Source: Nonomuraea fuscirosea
GTDB taxonomy: Bacteria > Actinomycetota > Actinomycetes > Streptosporangiales > Streptosporangiaceae
DNA length: 64,000 nt
Reading direction: 5' to 3'
Assembly (NCBI RefSeq): GCF_003001935.1
Contig: NZ_PVNG01000001.1
Location: 682,001 to 746,000 of the forward strand
Of this stretch, positions 25,054 through 34,434 are shown in pieces. A program made the translations under genes and the position numbers. Every line of letters starts with the position of its first letter. Within the stretch, counting starts at the first letter, position 1. The notes beneath the pieces were generated by a model. That model was given only the letters and a program-made list of their open reading frames with translations, was not told the origin of the DNA and searched no databases.

Positions 25054-26044
25054 ACACGCACTCATCACCGGCGGCGCCGGGTTCATCGGCGCTCATCTGG
25101 CGCGCAGGCTGCTCGACGAGGGCGCCGAGGTCACCCTGGTCGACGACTTCTCCCGAGGACAGCGCGACGCCACCTTCGCCGATCTTGAACGCCGTGCCCG
25201 GCTCGTCCGCCACGACCTGACCCGGCCGATCCCGGCCGAGGCCTTCCCGACACGTGTGGACACCGTCTACCACCTGGCCGCCGTCGTCGGCGTCCAGCGT
25301 ACCCAGGACGACCCCGGGCGGGTCCTGCGCACCAATGTGCTGGCCGCGACCCACCTGTTCGACTGGTGCGACCTGACCCGTCCCGACACCGTGTTCCTCA
25401 GCTCCACCAGCGAATTCGCGGACGGTGCCGCACACCTGGGGGCGGCCACCTTCCCGACATCCGAGGAAGTGCCGTTCGTGCTGGCCGAGCCGCATGCGCC
25501 GCGGTCCAGCTACGCGCTGAGCAAGGCCGTCGCCGAGAGCATGCTGCTGTACCGCGCCGAACGGCTGCGCGTACGTATCGGGCGCTACTTCAACGTCTAC
25601 GGACCGCGCATGGGCCACTCCCACGTCATCCCGCAGTTCGTTGACCGCGTCCTGGAGGGAGAGGACCCGTTCCGGGTCTACGGGGGCGAGCACACCCGCG
25701 CCTTCTGCCATGTCGACGACGCGGTGGCGGCCACCGTCGCCCTGACCCGGCTGCCGGACCCAGGGCCGGTGATCGCCAACATCGGCGACGACACACAGGA
25801 GATCCGGATCGCGGAACTGGCCCGGCTGCTGTTGCAGGTCGCCGGAGTCTCTCCGCGCCTCGAGATCCTGGGTGCCCCCGCGAACTCGCCGGCCCGCCGC
25901 CTGCCGGACCTGTCCAGGCTGCGCAGGCTCCTGCCCGGGCGCACTCCCGTGCCCCTGGAGAGCGGCCTGCGGCAAATGCTCGACTGGTACAAGGGGGAGC
26001 GTCGCGGCCCGTCCGCCGAAGGAGTCCCGCATGACGGTCAGTGA
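25046..26044 (+). CDS. NAD-dependent epimerase/dehydratase (extended SDR)
   Basis: 332 aa from GTG 25046. ALITGGAGFIGAHLA is the NAD loop, SSTSEF supplies the Ser/Thr, and YALSK the Tyr-Lys pair. YFNVYGPRM and an NDP-sugar-binding C-terminus (CHVDDAV) place it with UDP-glucose/GlcNAc 4-epimerases and UDP-glucuronate decarboxylase-like enzymes. Between a 6-dehydrogenase and a DegT aminotransferase it probably makes a 4-keto or epimerised uronic sugar, or a decarboxylated 4-keto pentose. Confidence 0.85.
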   Translation: MAEHALITGGAGFIGAHLARRLLDEGAEVTLVDDFSRGQRDATFADLERRARLVRHDLTRPIPAEAFPTRVDTVYHLAAVVGVQRTQDDPGRVLRTNVLAATHLFDWCDLTRPDTVFLSSTSEFADGAAHLGAATFPTSEEVPFVLAEPHAPRSSYALSKAVAESMLLYRAERLRVRIGRYFNVYGPRMGHSHVIPQFVDRVLEGEDPFRVYGGEHTRAFCHVDDAVAATVALTRLPDPGPVIANIGDDTQEIRIAELARLLLQVAGVSPRLEILGAPANSPARRLPDLSRLRRLLPGRTPVPLESGLRQMLDWYKGERRGPSAEGVPHDGQ

Positions 26045-27206
26045 GACGCGGCGCGAGATCGCCTTCGCCGACAACACGATCGGCCGGCCCGAGATCGACG
26101 CCGTGACGGACGTCCTCACCTCCGGCTGGCTCTCCGCCGACCGGCGGACCCGCGTCTTCGAGGAGGAGTTCGCGGCCGCCACCGGGGCGCAGGACGCGGT
26201 CTTCGTCAGCAGCGGCACCGCGGCGCTGCACCTGGCGGTGCTCGCGCTCGGCCTGCGGCCGGGGGACGAGGTCATCATGCCGTCGCTGACCTTCGTGGCG
26301 GGAGCGGCGTGCTGCGCCCTGCACGGAGTCGTACCGGTCCTGGCCGACATCCACGGCGCACGGGACCTCACGGTGGACCCCGCCGACATCGAGCGGCTGA
26401 TCACCGAGCGCACCAGGGCCATCGTGGTCATGCACTACGGGGGATACCCGGCCTCCGTCGCACAGGTCAGGGCCCTCGCCGACCGGCACGGGCTCCACCT
26501 GGTCGAGGATGCCGCGCACAGCCCGGTCGTCTCCACGCCCGACGGCGCACTCGGCACGGTCGGCGACATCGGCTGCTTCAGCTTTTTCGCCACCAAGAAT
26601 CTGACCACCGGCGAGGGCGGCATGATCCTCGCCCGGGACGCCGAACTGCTGGCCCGCGTACGGTCGTTGCGCTCGCACTGCATCGACGGCTCCTCCCGAA
26701 GCCGTACGGCGAGCGGTTCCGCCGGATACGACGTCAGCGGTGTCGGCCTCAACTACCGGCCCACCGAGATGGCCGCCGCCCTCGGCTCGATACAGCTCGG
26801 CAGGCTCGCCGGCGACCGGTCCCGCCGCAGCGACCTGGTCTCCCTGTACCACGGCGGTCTGGCCGGGATCAGCGGGCTGGACGTGCCGTTCGCCGGACAC
26901 CAGGGCGCCTCGGCCCACCATCTGCTGCCCGTGCTCCTGCCCGAGGGCAGCGACCGGGAACGGATCAGGCGGCGGCTGCGCGCGGCGGGAGTACCTACCT
27001 CCGTGCACTATCCGCCGACGCATCTGATGACGTACTACCGGGACGACCCGGACGGCCTGCGTGCCGACGCCATCCCGCGCGAACGGCTCGTACGTACCGA
27101 GTCGGTCGCACGCAGGCTGCTGTCGCTGCCGCTGCACGCCCGTCTCGGCGACGACGACGTGGCGTACGTCGTGGACCGGCTGGCCGACGTTCTCGCGGGG
27201 GAGTGA
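26031..27206 (+). CDS. DegT/DnrJ/EryC1 sugar aminotransferase
   Basis: 391 aa from ATG 26031 (GAAGGAG upstream; overlaps the epimerase by 14 bp). PLP-site features include FVSSGTAALHLAVLALGLRP, VEDAAHSPVVSTPDG and the Schiff-base lysine in FSFFATKNLTTGEGG. Sequence type is ArnB/PseC-like, adding an amino group to a keto NDP-sugar. With the preceding dehydrogenase and epimerase it gives an amino-sugar (or 4-amino-pentose) route. Distinct from the aminocyclitol aminotransferase at 42161-43489. Confidence 0.88.
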   Translation: MTVSETRREIAFADNTIGRPEIDAVTDVLTSGWLSADRRTRVFEEEFAAATGAQDAVFVSSGTAALHLAVLALGLRPGDEVIMPSLTFVAGAACCALHGVVPVLADIHGARDLTVDPADIERLITERTRAIVVMHYGGYPASVAQVRALADRHGLHLVEDAAHSPVVSTPDGALGTVGDIGCFSFFATKNLTTGEGGMILARDAELLARVRSLRSHCIDGSSRSRTASGSAGYDVSGVGLNYRPTEMAAALGSIQLGRLAGDRSRRSDLVSLYHGGLAGISGLDVPFAGHQGASAHHLLPVLLPEGSDRERIRRRLRAAGVPTSVHYPPTHLMTYYRDDPDGLRADAIPRERLVRTESVARRLLSLPLHARLGDDDVAYVVDRLADVLAGE

Positions 27207-27212
27207 ACCAGG

Positions 27213-29057
27213 GTGGAGATCACCACGACCGACCGCCGCCTTCACCGCGCCGGGCTCTCCTTCGTGGCGCTCGGTGTGGACCATCACCCCTCGGCCGCCG
27301 GCTGCCGCTGGTGGGTGGACTGGGACGAGGACGCCCTTCGGGCCGACTTCGCGCGCATGGCCGAAGCGGGCCTGAACTCGGTGCGGCTCTTCCTGTTCTG
27401 GCGCGACTTCATGCCCACGGAGCACGCGGTGGACTCCGAGATGCTCAACCGTCTGGACACCGCCGTCCGCGCGGCCGGAGAGGCGGGTCTGTCCTGCGTT
27501 CTGTCGCTTCTGACCATATGGATGAACGGCCAGCGCCTCGACCTGCCCTGGCGGCGGGGGCGCAGCGTGTGGCGCGATCCTGACCTGCTCGCCGCCGAGG
27601 AGGCGTACGCGCGAGCCGTGGCCAAGACCGCGCACGCCCACGGCAATGTCCTCGCCTACGACCTCGGCGACGAGTTGTGGAACATCGACGAGGCCGACAC
27701 GCTCACCCTGACCAAGGAGGAGGTCGCCGGCTGGTACCGGCGGCTCGCCGACGCCCTTCGCGCGGAGGCGCCCGGCGCACTCGTCATGCAGGCCAACGAC
27801 CCGTCGGCGGTGTTCGGCGGCGGCCCGTACGGCTGCGACAACCAGCGGGAGCTCGATCTGATCGCCCTGCACGGGTTCCCGCCGTGGGCCCCCGGCGGGA
27901 TCGAGTCGACTCTGTCGTACAAGGCGACGAACCTGCCGTCGTTCCTGGCCGCCGTCGGCTCGGCCTACGGCCCGGTGCTCATCGACGAACTGGGCAGCTA
28001 CGGCGTGCACAGCGGCACCGCCGCGTCCTTCCTCTCGGCGGCCACCGCGTCGGTCCTCGCCAACGGCGCCGCCGGAGTCTTCGTCTGGTGCTGGCAGGAC
28101 ATCGCGTCGGCGGCGGAGCCGTACCGGGAACGCCCGGCCGAGCGCTACGTCGGGCTGCACACCCTGGAGGGCACCCCGAAACCCACCATGGGCGCCTACC
28201 GGCGGATCCTCGACCACGCCAGCGTTCTCACGGCCGCGCGTGCGCCCGCCGCCACCGCCCTCATGCTGCCGCACCGTCTGCGCGGCCAGGGCGCGTCGTA
28301 CCTGGACGGTGCGGGCAGCGCGGTCGCCGCCTTCCACTCCTATCTCCTGCTCAAGCGGGCCCACGTGGACGCCGACGTGGTCACCTCCGCGGGACTCGAC
28401 CACGACCGGCACGACCTCGTCATGTGCCCGGCCGCGGACCGGCTCACCCTCGACGACCTCGACGCGCTGCGGGCCCACGCCGAGCGCGGCGCCACCGTCT
28501 ACCTCTCCCTCGGCGACCATCTGCACGGGCTGCCCGGAGCCGACCTCGTCGGGGCCGAGATCGTCGACTTCCGGCTCGGGGACGACGGTAAGAGCGCGCT
28601 GTGCTGGGACGACGAGCGATGGCCACTTCGATGGGATCCCGCGGCGATGAAACCCACCACCATGGCCGCCACCACCGGCCGGGTCCTCGCGAGCTACCCC
28701 GACGGGTCGCCCGCCCTCGTCGAGCAGGCCGTCGGCCGGGGCCGCGTGCTGTTCACCAACGCACCGCTGGAGTGCCAGTTCGGCGCACCCGGACTGCTCA
28801 CGTCGAGCGGATGGCACCTCTTCTACGCACGCATCGCCGAGATCGCCCACGTGCGGCCCGCGGTGCGCTGCGAGGAGCCCGACCTGGAGATCGTGAGCGG
28901 CCGCGACGGCGGGCTTGTCGTCGTCAACCATGGTGAACGCCCCATCTCGGCGCAGCTGTCGGCCGCCGGCACACGCCACGCCGTCTCGCTCGGAGCCAAG
29001 GAATGGACGGTCCTGGGCCGACGGCTCCCGAGTCACGGAAGGAAGTCCGCGTCATGA
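27213..29057 (+). CDS. Glycoside hydrolase-like protein (TIM barrel, GH5/GH42-like)
   Basis: 614 aa from GTG 27213. Residues ~15-340 form a TIM barrel with LNSVRLFLFWRDF, a likely acid/base Glu in YDLGDELWNIDE and a likely nucleophile in VLIDELGSYG. Residues ~350-540 look like a glutamine amidotransferase-like trimerisation domain of beta-galactosidases. No signal peptide, so it should work inside the cell, unusual for a polysaccharide hydrolase. Inside a cluster it could trim a sugar from an intermediate or act in self-protection. It overlaps the alcohol dehydrogenase by 4 bp (ATGA). Confidence 0.75.
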   Translation: MEITTTDRRLHRAGLSFVALGVDHHPSAAGCRWWVDWDEDALRADFARMAEAGLNSVRLFLFWRDFMPTEHAVDSEMLNRLDTAVRAAGEAGLSCVLSLLTIWMNGQRLDLPWRRGRSVWRDPDLLAAEEAYARAVAKTAHAHGNVLAYDLGDELWNIDEADTLTLTKEEVAGWYRRLADALRAEAPGALVMQANDPSAVFGGGPYGCDNQRELDLIALHGFPPWAPGGIESTLSYKATNLPSFLAAVGSAYGPVLIDELGSYGVHSGTAASFLSAATASVLANGAAGVFVWCWQDIASAAEPYRERPAERYVGLHTLEGTPKPTMGAYRRILDHASVLTAARAPAATALMLPHRLRGQGASYLDGAGSAVAAFHSYLLLKRAHVDADVVTSAGLDHDRHDLVMCPAADRLTLDDLDALRAHAERGATVYLSLGDHLHGLPGADLVGAEIVDFRLGDDGKSALCWDDERWPLRWDPAAMKPTTMAATTGRVLASYPDGSPALVEQAVGRGRVLFTNAPLECQFGAPGLLTSSGWHLFYARIAEIAHVRPAVRCEEPDLEIVSGRDGGLVVVNHGERPISAQLSAAGTRHAVSLGAKEWTVLGRRLPSHGRKSAS

Positions 29058-30091
29058 AGGCAGTCGTCTACCACGGGCCCGGGAAGGTCGCAGTCGAAGA
29101 GCTGCCACAACCCCGGCTCGCCGGGCCCCGGGACGCGATCGTCAAAGTGCACCGCACGGCTCTGTGCGGCACCGACCTGCACCCCTACCGGGGCGAGACA
29201 CCCTCGTTCGAGTCCGGCACGGTGCTCGGGCACGAGTTCGCCGGCACGGTCGCCGAGGCGGGCCCCCTGGTACCGTTCGCGCCCGGACAGCGGGTGTTCG
29301 CCTCCGACATCGTCGCCTGCGGCTCGTGTGCGTCCTGCGCGCACGGCATGCACTACCAATGCGTGTCGGTCGGCCTGTTCGGTTCCTCCACCCTGGTGGG
29401 TCCCGCGATCGCGGGCGGCCAGGCCGAATACGTCCGCGTCCCGTTCGCGGACGTCGTTCTGTGCGCCACGCCTGACGGTGTCTCCGACGAGCAGGCACTG
29501 TTCGTCGGAGACGTCCTGAGCACGGCGTACGCGGCGGTGATGGGCGCGCGGGTGCGACCGGGCGACGTCGTGGCGGTGGTCGGGGCGGGACCGGTCGGCG
29601 TCCTCGCGGCGGCCTGCGCCCGGCTCGCCGGGGCCGCCGAAGTCGTCCTGGCCGACAGCGACGCCGGGCGGCGCGCAGGCTTCACCGGTCCAGGACGGAT
29701 CGTCGCCCCCACGCAACTCGCCCATGTGACGGCCGAGTTGACCGGAGGCTGGGGAGCGCATGCCGTGATCGAGGCCGTGGGGACACCGGCTGCCCTGTCC
29801 ACCGCCGTCGGGGCCGCGGCCCCCCGGGCCACCATCGCCGCGGTCGGCGTGCACCATGCCGACGCCTCTTTCCCCGCGGGCACCGCCTTCGCCCGGGAGC
29901 TGACGGTGCGCTTCGTCGTAGGCGACCCGATCGACATCCGCGAGCCGGTGCTCGCGCTGCTGCGCCACAAGCGCCTGGACCCGTCCGAGCTGATCAGTCA
30001 CCGGCTGCCGCTGTCCGCGGCCGCCGACGCCTACGACCTGTTCGACCGCCGCGAAGCCTTCAAGGTCGTCCTCGCTCCGTCCGAAGGGTGA
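29054..30091 (+). CDS. Zinc-dependent alcohol dehydrogenase (MDR family)
   Basis: 345 aa from ATG 29054. Catalytic zinc ligands in LCGTDLHPYRG and GHEFAGTV; the structural zinc four-Cys group in CGSCASCAHGMHYQC; NAD loop VVGAGPVGVLAAACARL. A possible role is oxidation of a cyclitol hydroxyl (as NeoA does for 2-deoxy-scyllo-inosamine in neomycin) before a second transamination, or of a sugar alcohol. Overall sequence is not especially NeoA-like, so the cyclitol role is inference. Confidence 0.85.
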   Translation: MKAVVYHGPGKVAVEELPQPRLAGPRDAIVKVHRTALCGTDLHPYRGETPSFESGTVLGHEFAGTVAEAGPLVPFAPGQRVFASDIVACGSCASCAHGMHYQCVSVGLFGSSTLVGPAIAGGQAEYVRVPFADVVLCATPDGVSDEQALFVGDVLSTAYAAVMGARVRPGDVVAVVGAGPVGVLAAACARLAGAAEVVLADSDAGRRAGFTGPGRIVAPTQLAHVTAELTGGWGAHAVIEAVGTPAALSTAVGAAAPRATIAAVGVHHADASFPAGTAFARELTVRFVVGDPIDIREPVLALLRHKRLDPSELISHRLPLSAAADAYDLFDRREAFKVVLAPSEG

Positions 30092-30114
30092 CCCTGGTCA
30101 ACTCCGACCTCGGA

Positions 30115-31461
30115 TCACGTGACAGCCGTCCGTGCGCTTCCCCCGGCTGACAGTTTCCGAATGTGCCGCAGGGCGACGACCGGCACGCTCACACCGATCA
30201 GGTTGCAGTAGGCCACCGAGGCGTAGAAGCTGTCCACCGTGCCGGTGGCGTGGGTCGCGGCGGTGCTGACCACGACGATCAGGCCGAAGTAGATGGCGTT
30301 GAGCACGATCGCCCGGAGGCCGCCGCCGGTTTCCTCCATGACGGTCAGCGACATGAGTACCGGGCCCTGGACGGCGTAGGTGAGCGCCACGGCGCCCAGG
30401 TAGGCGCCGGCCTCCACGGCCACCCCGGCGTCCCCGCTGACCAGGCGTGCCAGTGGCGCGTGCACCGACCACACCAGCAACGCGATCACCACGTAGGCCA
30501 TGACGGTGACCTCGACGCCGCCGCGCATCGACGCACGTATGCGCGCCCAGTCGCCCGACCCGCGCTGCTGGTTGATGGTGATCGCGGTGGCCGTGCCGAG
30601 GACCATTCCCGGCAGCAGCACGAGGTTCTGCATGGTGGACACGACCGTGAAACCGGCCACGGCGTCCGGCCCGTAGTTCCCGAGGACGCCGATGACCGCG
30701 AGGTTGTACGCGGAGATCACGAAGAACGACATCGCGATGGGCACGCCGATGCGGCGCAGGTCGGTGAGGACTTCGCGCCGCCAGACCAGAGCGGCCGGCG
30801 GATGCCACAGTTCGGTGCGGCGCAGCAGGACCAACCCCATGGCCAGGCCGGCCACACCCGCCGTCGCCTCGGCTATCGGGACCGCCGCGATCCCGATGTC
30901 GGTGCCGAGCCCGAGACCGGCCACGAGGCCGATCCGTACGCCCGCCGTGAAGACGACCAGCAGGGTAGCGTGCCGCACATACCCGTAGCCGCGCAGGCTC
31001 GACGCGCAGAGTTCCGGCCCGATGGTCAGCAGCCCGGCGGCGCTGGTCCAGCGCAGGAAGGAGACGAACGCGTCCCGCTGCCCGGCGTCCACCTGGAAGA
31101 ACCCGGCCAGCAGGGGAGCAGCGATCATGAGAACCAGGAACAGGGCGGCGCCGAGCCCGAGCCAGACCCTGGCCAGGCTGGCGGCGTTCGCCATGACGTC
31201 CCGCGGACGCCCGGCCCCCTTGCCGATCGCGGCGGCCACCTGGTTGGCGACTGCGAAGCCCACGGTCACGGCGAGGATGACGAGGCTGACCGGCTGATAC
31301 AGGGAGCGGATATAGATGACGTCGCCCCCCATACGCCCCAGGATGGCCACGATGCCGAGCTGGACGGCGAAATTGAGGGACTCGGCCACGAAGAGCGGGA
31401 CGGCGAGGCCCGAAATGGTGCGCCAGACGCTCCTTCTCTCCTGCGTGGTCAGGAACGGCAT
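30115..31461 (-). CDS. MATE-family efflux transporter
   Basis: 448 aa from ATG 31461, chosen for GGAGG 5 nt upstream; the frame is open 19 codons further. Twelve hydrophobic segments in two repeats and motifs such as LNFAVQLGIVAILGRMGGD and VGFAVANQVAAAIGKGAGRP fit Na+/H+-coupled MATE exporters. The only evident exporter in the cluster, so it likely exports the product and gives resistance. It converges with the alcohol dehydrogenase and is the last gene of a long minus-strand operon. Confidence 0.88.
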   Translation of the reverse strand: MPFLTTQERRSVWRTISGLAVPLFVAESLNFAVQLGIVAILGRMGGDVIYIRSLYQPVSLVILAVTVGFAVANQVAAAIGKGAGRPRDVMANAASLARVWLGLGAALFLVLMIAAPLLAGFFQVDAGQRDAFVSFLRWTSAAGLLTIGPELCASSLRGYGYVRHATLLVVFTAGVRIGLVAGLGLGTDIGIAAVPIAEATAGVAGLAMGLVLLRRTELWHPPAALVWRREVLTDLRRIGVPIAMSFFVISAYNLAVIGVLGNYGPDAVAGFTVVSTMQNLVLLPGMVLGTATAITINQQRGSGDWARIRASMRGGVEVTVMAYVVIALLVWSVHAPLARLVSGDAGVAVEAGAYLGAVALTYAVQGPVLMSLTVMEETGGGLRAIVLNAIYFGLIVVVSTAATHATGTVDSFYASVAYCNLIGVSVPVVALRHIRKLSAGGSARTAVT

Positions 31462-31532
31462 ACGGGCCTCCGGGAGCGCGACGGCTGGGGGTGAAGAGGA
31501 CTCACGGGACGCTAGCAAGATTCATCGAGGAA

Positions 31533-32402
31533 TCACCATGGGAAGCGCCTGATTGAGGTCGCTGCCGTGTCGAGCCGGCACAGGCTGAGGTATCCGAGGT
31601 GCGGGTCGTAGTCCGCCAGGACGATCTTCCGGTCCGACGTCTCCGGGAGGCCGGCGCAGTGCTCCGAGAGCGTGACCCACAGCCCGGTGCACGGCAGTCC
31701 GGCAGGGACGGGCAGAACGTCCGCGCTGACACCGGCCTTCGCCCAGTACGGGGCGAAGGCCGGTCGGCAGATCGCGGTGACCGCCCCCGCCTCCTCCACC
31801 TCAGTCCGCAGCAGGGTGACGACGTCGGATGCCGACACCCCGGCGTGCTGACGGACCCTGGGGGCGCCGAGTGCGCCGTCGCGGTCGAGGACGAGCGCCA
31901 CGGCCATGTCGCGGGTGGGACGGATGTCCTCGGGGATCGGCGGCCCCCGCCACACGGTCGCCTGGTCCATCACGAGGACGAGCGCACGTCCGTGGGAACC
32001 CGCGGGCAGAGTGGTCGCGGTGAGCCGGAGCGCGGTGAACGCGCCTGCGGCGCCTTGGTCGGAGATCGCGAACACCGTGTCGATGCCGTCGAGCGCATGC
32101 TCCAGGAACGGCATGGGAAAGCCGGGCTCCGCGTCAGGAGTGGAGCTGGCGAGCACCGCCGCGTCGAACCCTTCGGCAAGCGGCCCGAGCCGGCCGAGCA
32201 TCGGCCCGGTCATGTCGTGGAAGGTGGTCCGGCGACCCGCGAGGTACGCATCCTCCCACGGGAGCCCGAACAGCTCCCACAGATGGCCGAAATAGGTGCG
32301 GTCCAGCTCGTTGAAGGCGCTCAGCCCGTCGAAGGCGCAGTGGTCGATGTGGGCAAGGCGCAGGTCCGCCCCGATGCCGTCCGGCTTCGGTCCGATGTAC
32401 AC
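31533..32402 (-). CDS. KAS III-like protein lacking the catalytic cysteine (paired with the next gene)
   Basis: 289 aa from GTG 32402 with GGAAGGAA upstream. Thiolase-fold features (AAVLASSTPDAEPGF, RALVLVMDQATVW, AVALVLDRDGA) are visible, but where KAS III enzymes have Cys this has ISDQGAAGAFTALRL. It lies 20 bp after a Cys-containing KAS III, suggesting a heterodimer of the PqsB/PqsC kind. Similar in length and pattern to the protein at 19243-20118. Proposed role: a structural or acceptor-binding subunit for acyl transfer or condensation. Confidence 0.68.
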   Translation of the reverse strand: MYIGPKPDGIGADLRLAHIDHCAFDGLSAFNELDRTYFGHLWELFGLPWEDAYLAGRRTTFHDMTGPMLGRLGPLAEGFDAAVLASSTPDAEPGFPMPFLEHALDGIDTVFAISDQGAAGAFTALRLTATTLPAGSHGRALVLVMDQATVWRGPPIPEDIRPTRDMAVALVLDRDGALGAPRVRQHAGVSASDVVTLLRTEVEEAGAVTAICRPAFAPYWAKAGVSADVLPVPAGLPCTGLWVTLSEHCAGLPETSDRKIVLADYDPHLGYLSLCRLDTAATSIRRFPW

Positions 32403-32422
32403 CGCGTGGCCTTCCTTCCGGT

Positions 32423-33361
32423 TCAGTGCTCGAAGACCATGGCCGAGAATGTGGCGCCCAGGCCGACCGCGGTCATCAGGTAGCGGTCGCCGGGCGTGAG
32501 CCTGCCGTCCGCGCGGGCCGAGCAGTAGTTGATGAAGGCGTCGGCGCCGAAGCAGTGCCCGAGTTTGGAGAGGTTGTCCAGGTAGAGGCGGTCAAGGTTC
32601 TTGAGTCCCAGGCCCTTGATCACCTTGCGCCAGGACAGCTGATTGACGTGGTGCGGCAGAATGAGGCGGATGTCGTCGATGGTCAGGCCCGCGTGGTCGA
32701 GGGCGGCGGTGATGACCTCGACGAGCACGTCGGGGTAACGCACCGCCCATCTCTCGTGATCCTCGTCCGTCATCCGGGAGCCGCGGTAGAACTCGCCGCA
32801 GATGCGGGAGGCGTAACCGAGCATCCGGTCCCTGCCGGTGTCGCCCGCCCGGACCAGGAGCGCCACCACGCCCTCGCCCATCACGGCCGTCGCCCCGAGG
32901 ACACGCGCGTCGTCGGTGAAGGTCTTCTCCCCGGCGAAGACCAGGGCGAGAGCGTCCGGATCACCGTCCTGCGCGAGCATCCGCCCCGCCAGTTCGACGC
33001 AGACCAGTACGGAGGCGCAGGCCTGCTGGCTGACGGAGAACGCCGGCGCGTGCGTCAGGCCGAGAGCCGCGCGGGCCTCGTGCAGCGGGTTGACCGGGTA
33101 CGGTGCGGACACCGGCATGGTCTTCGCCTGGAGCACGTAGCGCACCCGGTGCTCCTGGCCGCGCAGCTCCGTCAACCCCCGCCCAGCGGCGATGAGGTGC
33201 TCCGCCATGCTCCGGTCGTGATCCACCCGGATCTCGGAGAACCCGTAGTACAGACGGTAGTGCCTGATTTCCTGGTCGCTGTGTCCAAAAGCACGCAAGC
33301 GTCCGGCGACCGGTTCGCTGTGCCGGGGCAGATGGACCGCGACGGCTTCGAGGGAGGTCAC
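32423..33361 (-). CDS. KAS III-like acyl-ACP synthase/acyltransferase (Cys-containing)
   Basis: 312 aa from GTG 33361, which overlaps the TGA of the glycosyltransferase gene (GTGA). Nucleophile in FSVSQQACASVLVCVELAGR; the His is in LILPHHVNQLSWRK; the third position reads LGHCFGADAF instead of the usual GNTS, so decarboxylative chemistry may be altered. Proteins of this kind can transfer acyl groups to alcohols or amines (CerJ type) or condense them. It pairs with the Cys-less neighbour. Confidence 0.78.
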   Translation of the reverse strand: MTSLEAVAVHLPRHSEPVAGRLRAFGHSDQEIRHYRLYYGFSEIRVDHDRSMAEHLIAAGRGLTELRGQEHRVRYVLQAKTMPVSAPYPVNPLHEARAALGLTHAPAFSVSQQACASVLVCVELAGRMLAQDGDPDALALVFAGEKTFTDDARVLGATAVMGEGVVALLVRAGDTGRDRMLGYASRICGEFYRGSRMTDEDHERWAVRYPDVLVEVITAALDHAGLTIDDIRLILPHHVNQLSWRKVIKGLGLKNLDRLYLDNLSKLGHCFGADAFINYCSARADGRLTPGDRYLMTAVGLGATFSAMVFEH

Positions 33362-34434
33362 CGTTCGCCTCGCTGTGCCCGGCCGTCGCGGGCCCCGGGA
33401 AACGCGTTCTCGACCACGGCTGCCACGTGCGGCCAGTTCATTCCGTCCCGTATCCGGGTCAGTCCGGCCGCACCGAGGTCCGTACGCAGGTCCTCGCTGT
33501 GCAGCAACCGCAGGACCGCGGCCGCGACATCGCCGGCCGTCAGGTCGCACACCAGCCCGTCGACGTCGGCTCGCACCACGTCCTCCACCCCGGCGAATCG
33601 CCCGGACACCACCGGCTTGCCGCAGGACCATGCCTCCGCGAACACCAGCGGGAAGACATCCGCGCAGGAGGGCAGGCAGAGCAGGTCACAGGCGGCCAGC
33701 GCGTCGTGTTTGCCGCTCTCGTCGAGCAGGCCGAGGTCGAGGATCCGCTCGTCCCGGTGGCGGGCGAAGACGCTTTGGTCCGCCCTCCCGCCCGACGGCC
33801 CACCGAAGGCGAGAACCGTCTCCGGAAGTGCTCGCCAGATCAACGGGGCTGCTTCGAGCAGGAGGTGATACCCCTTTGACGGAATCCTGCGCCCCAGGAA
33901 CAGCACCAGCGGCCCGGTCACCGAATGCCGGTCCAGGAACGCCGCGCCGTCACCGGCCCCGATCAGATCCGGGGCCTGCGGGATGTGGCGGATACGCGAG
34001 GTGGGCACGCCGAAGTCGGCCAGGAGCGCCGCCTCCGACGGGGTCAGAGTGAACACGGCACGGGCCGCACCGCACAAGCGGCGCCCCAGCCGGTGATCCG
34101 GCCAGGTACCGGGGGCGGAGGCGGGTGTCAGCAGGAACTCCGCCCCGCTCTCGCGGGCCAGCTCGTATCCGAGGGCGGCGTATTCCGCCGACGCGAGGTC
34201 GTACACGTGCACCACATCGGGACGCCGCCAGTCCGGGCTCGCGCCGAGCTGCTCTCGGGTCCTGAACCGGACCGGCAGATCGTCGGACGATCCGGGCGGG
34301 CGCGCGGAATCGGTGAGAACCGCCACCTCGTGCCCGCGTCGGACGAGCGCGGCGGCGGTGCGCCATGCCATCCGCAGGCCACCGGTGGTCTCACTGTTCG
34401 GGTAGCCGGCGAAGACGGTGAGGACCCGGCTCAT
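33358..34434 (-). CDS. Family 4 glycosyltransferase
   Basis: 358 aa from ATG 34434, overlapping the AMP-ligase stop by 4 bp. GT-B fold with a Gly-rich N-terminal loop (NSETTGGLRMAWRTAAALVR), donor-site LFLGRRIPSKGYHLLLEA and the EX7E-like stretch FPLVFAEAWSCGKPVVSGRF. It should transfer an NDP-sugar made by cluster enzymes to the cyclitol or acyl part. Translational coupling on both sides ties it to the AMP-ligase and the KAS III gene. Confidence 0.88.
   Translation of the reverse strand: MSRVLTVFAGYPNSETTGGLRMAWRTAAALVRRGHEVAVLTDSARPPGSSDDLPVRFRTREQLGASPDWRRPDVVHVYDLASAEYAALGYELARESGAEFLLTPASAPGTWPDHRLGRRLCGAARAVFTLTPSEAALLADFGVPTSRIRHIPQAPDLIGAGDGAAFLDRHSVTGPLVLFLGRRIPSKGYHLLLEAAPLIWRALPETVLAFGGPSGGRADQSVFARHRDERILDLGLLDESGKHDALAACDLLCLPSCADVFPLVFAEAWSCGKPVVSGRFAGVEDVVRADVDGLVCDLTAGDVAAAVLRLLHSEDLRTDLGAAGLTRIRDGMNWPHVAAVVENAFPGARDGRAQRGER

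Noticed and set aside
25626..29036. 1136-codon minus-strand open frame
   Set aside because: Opposes four well-supported sugar genes; composition typical of a shadow.
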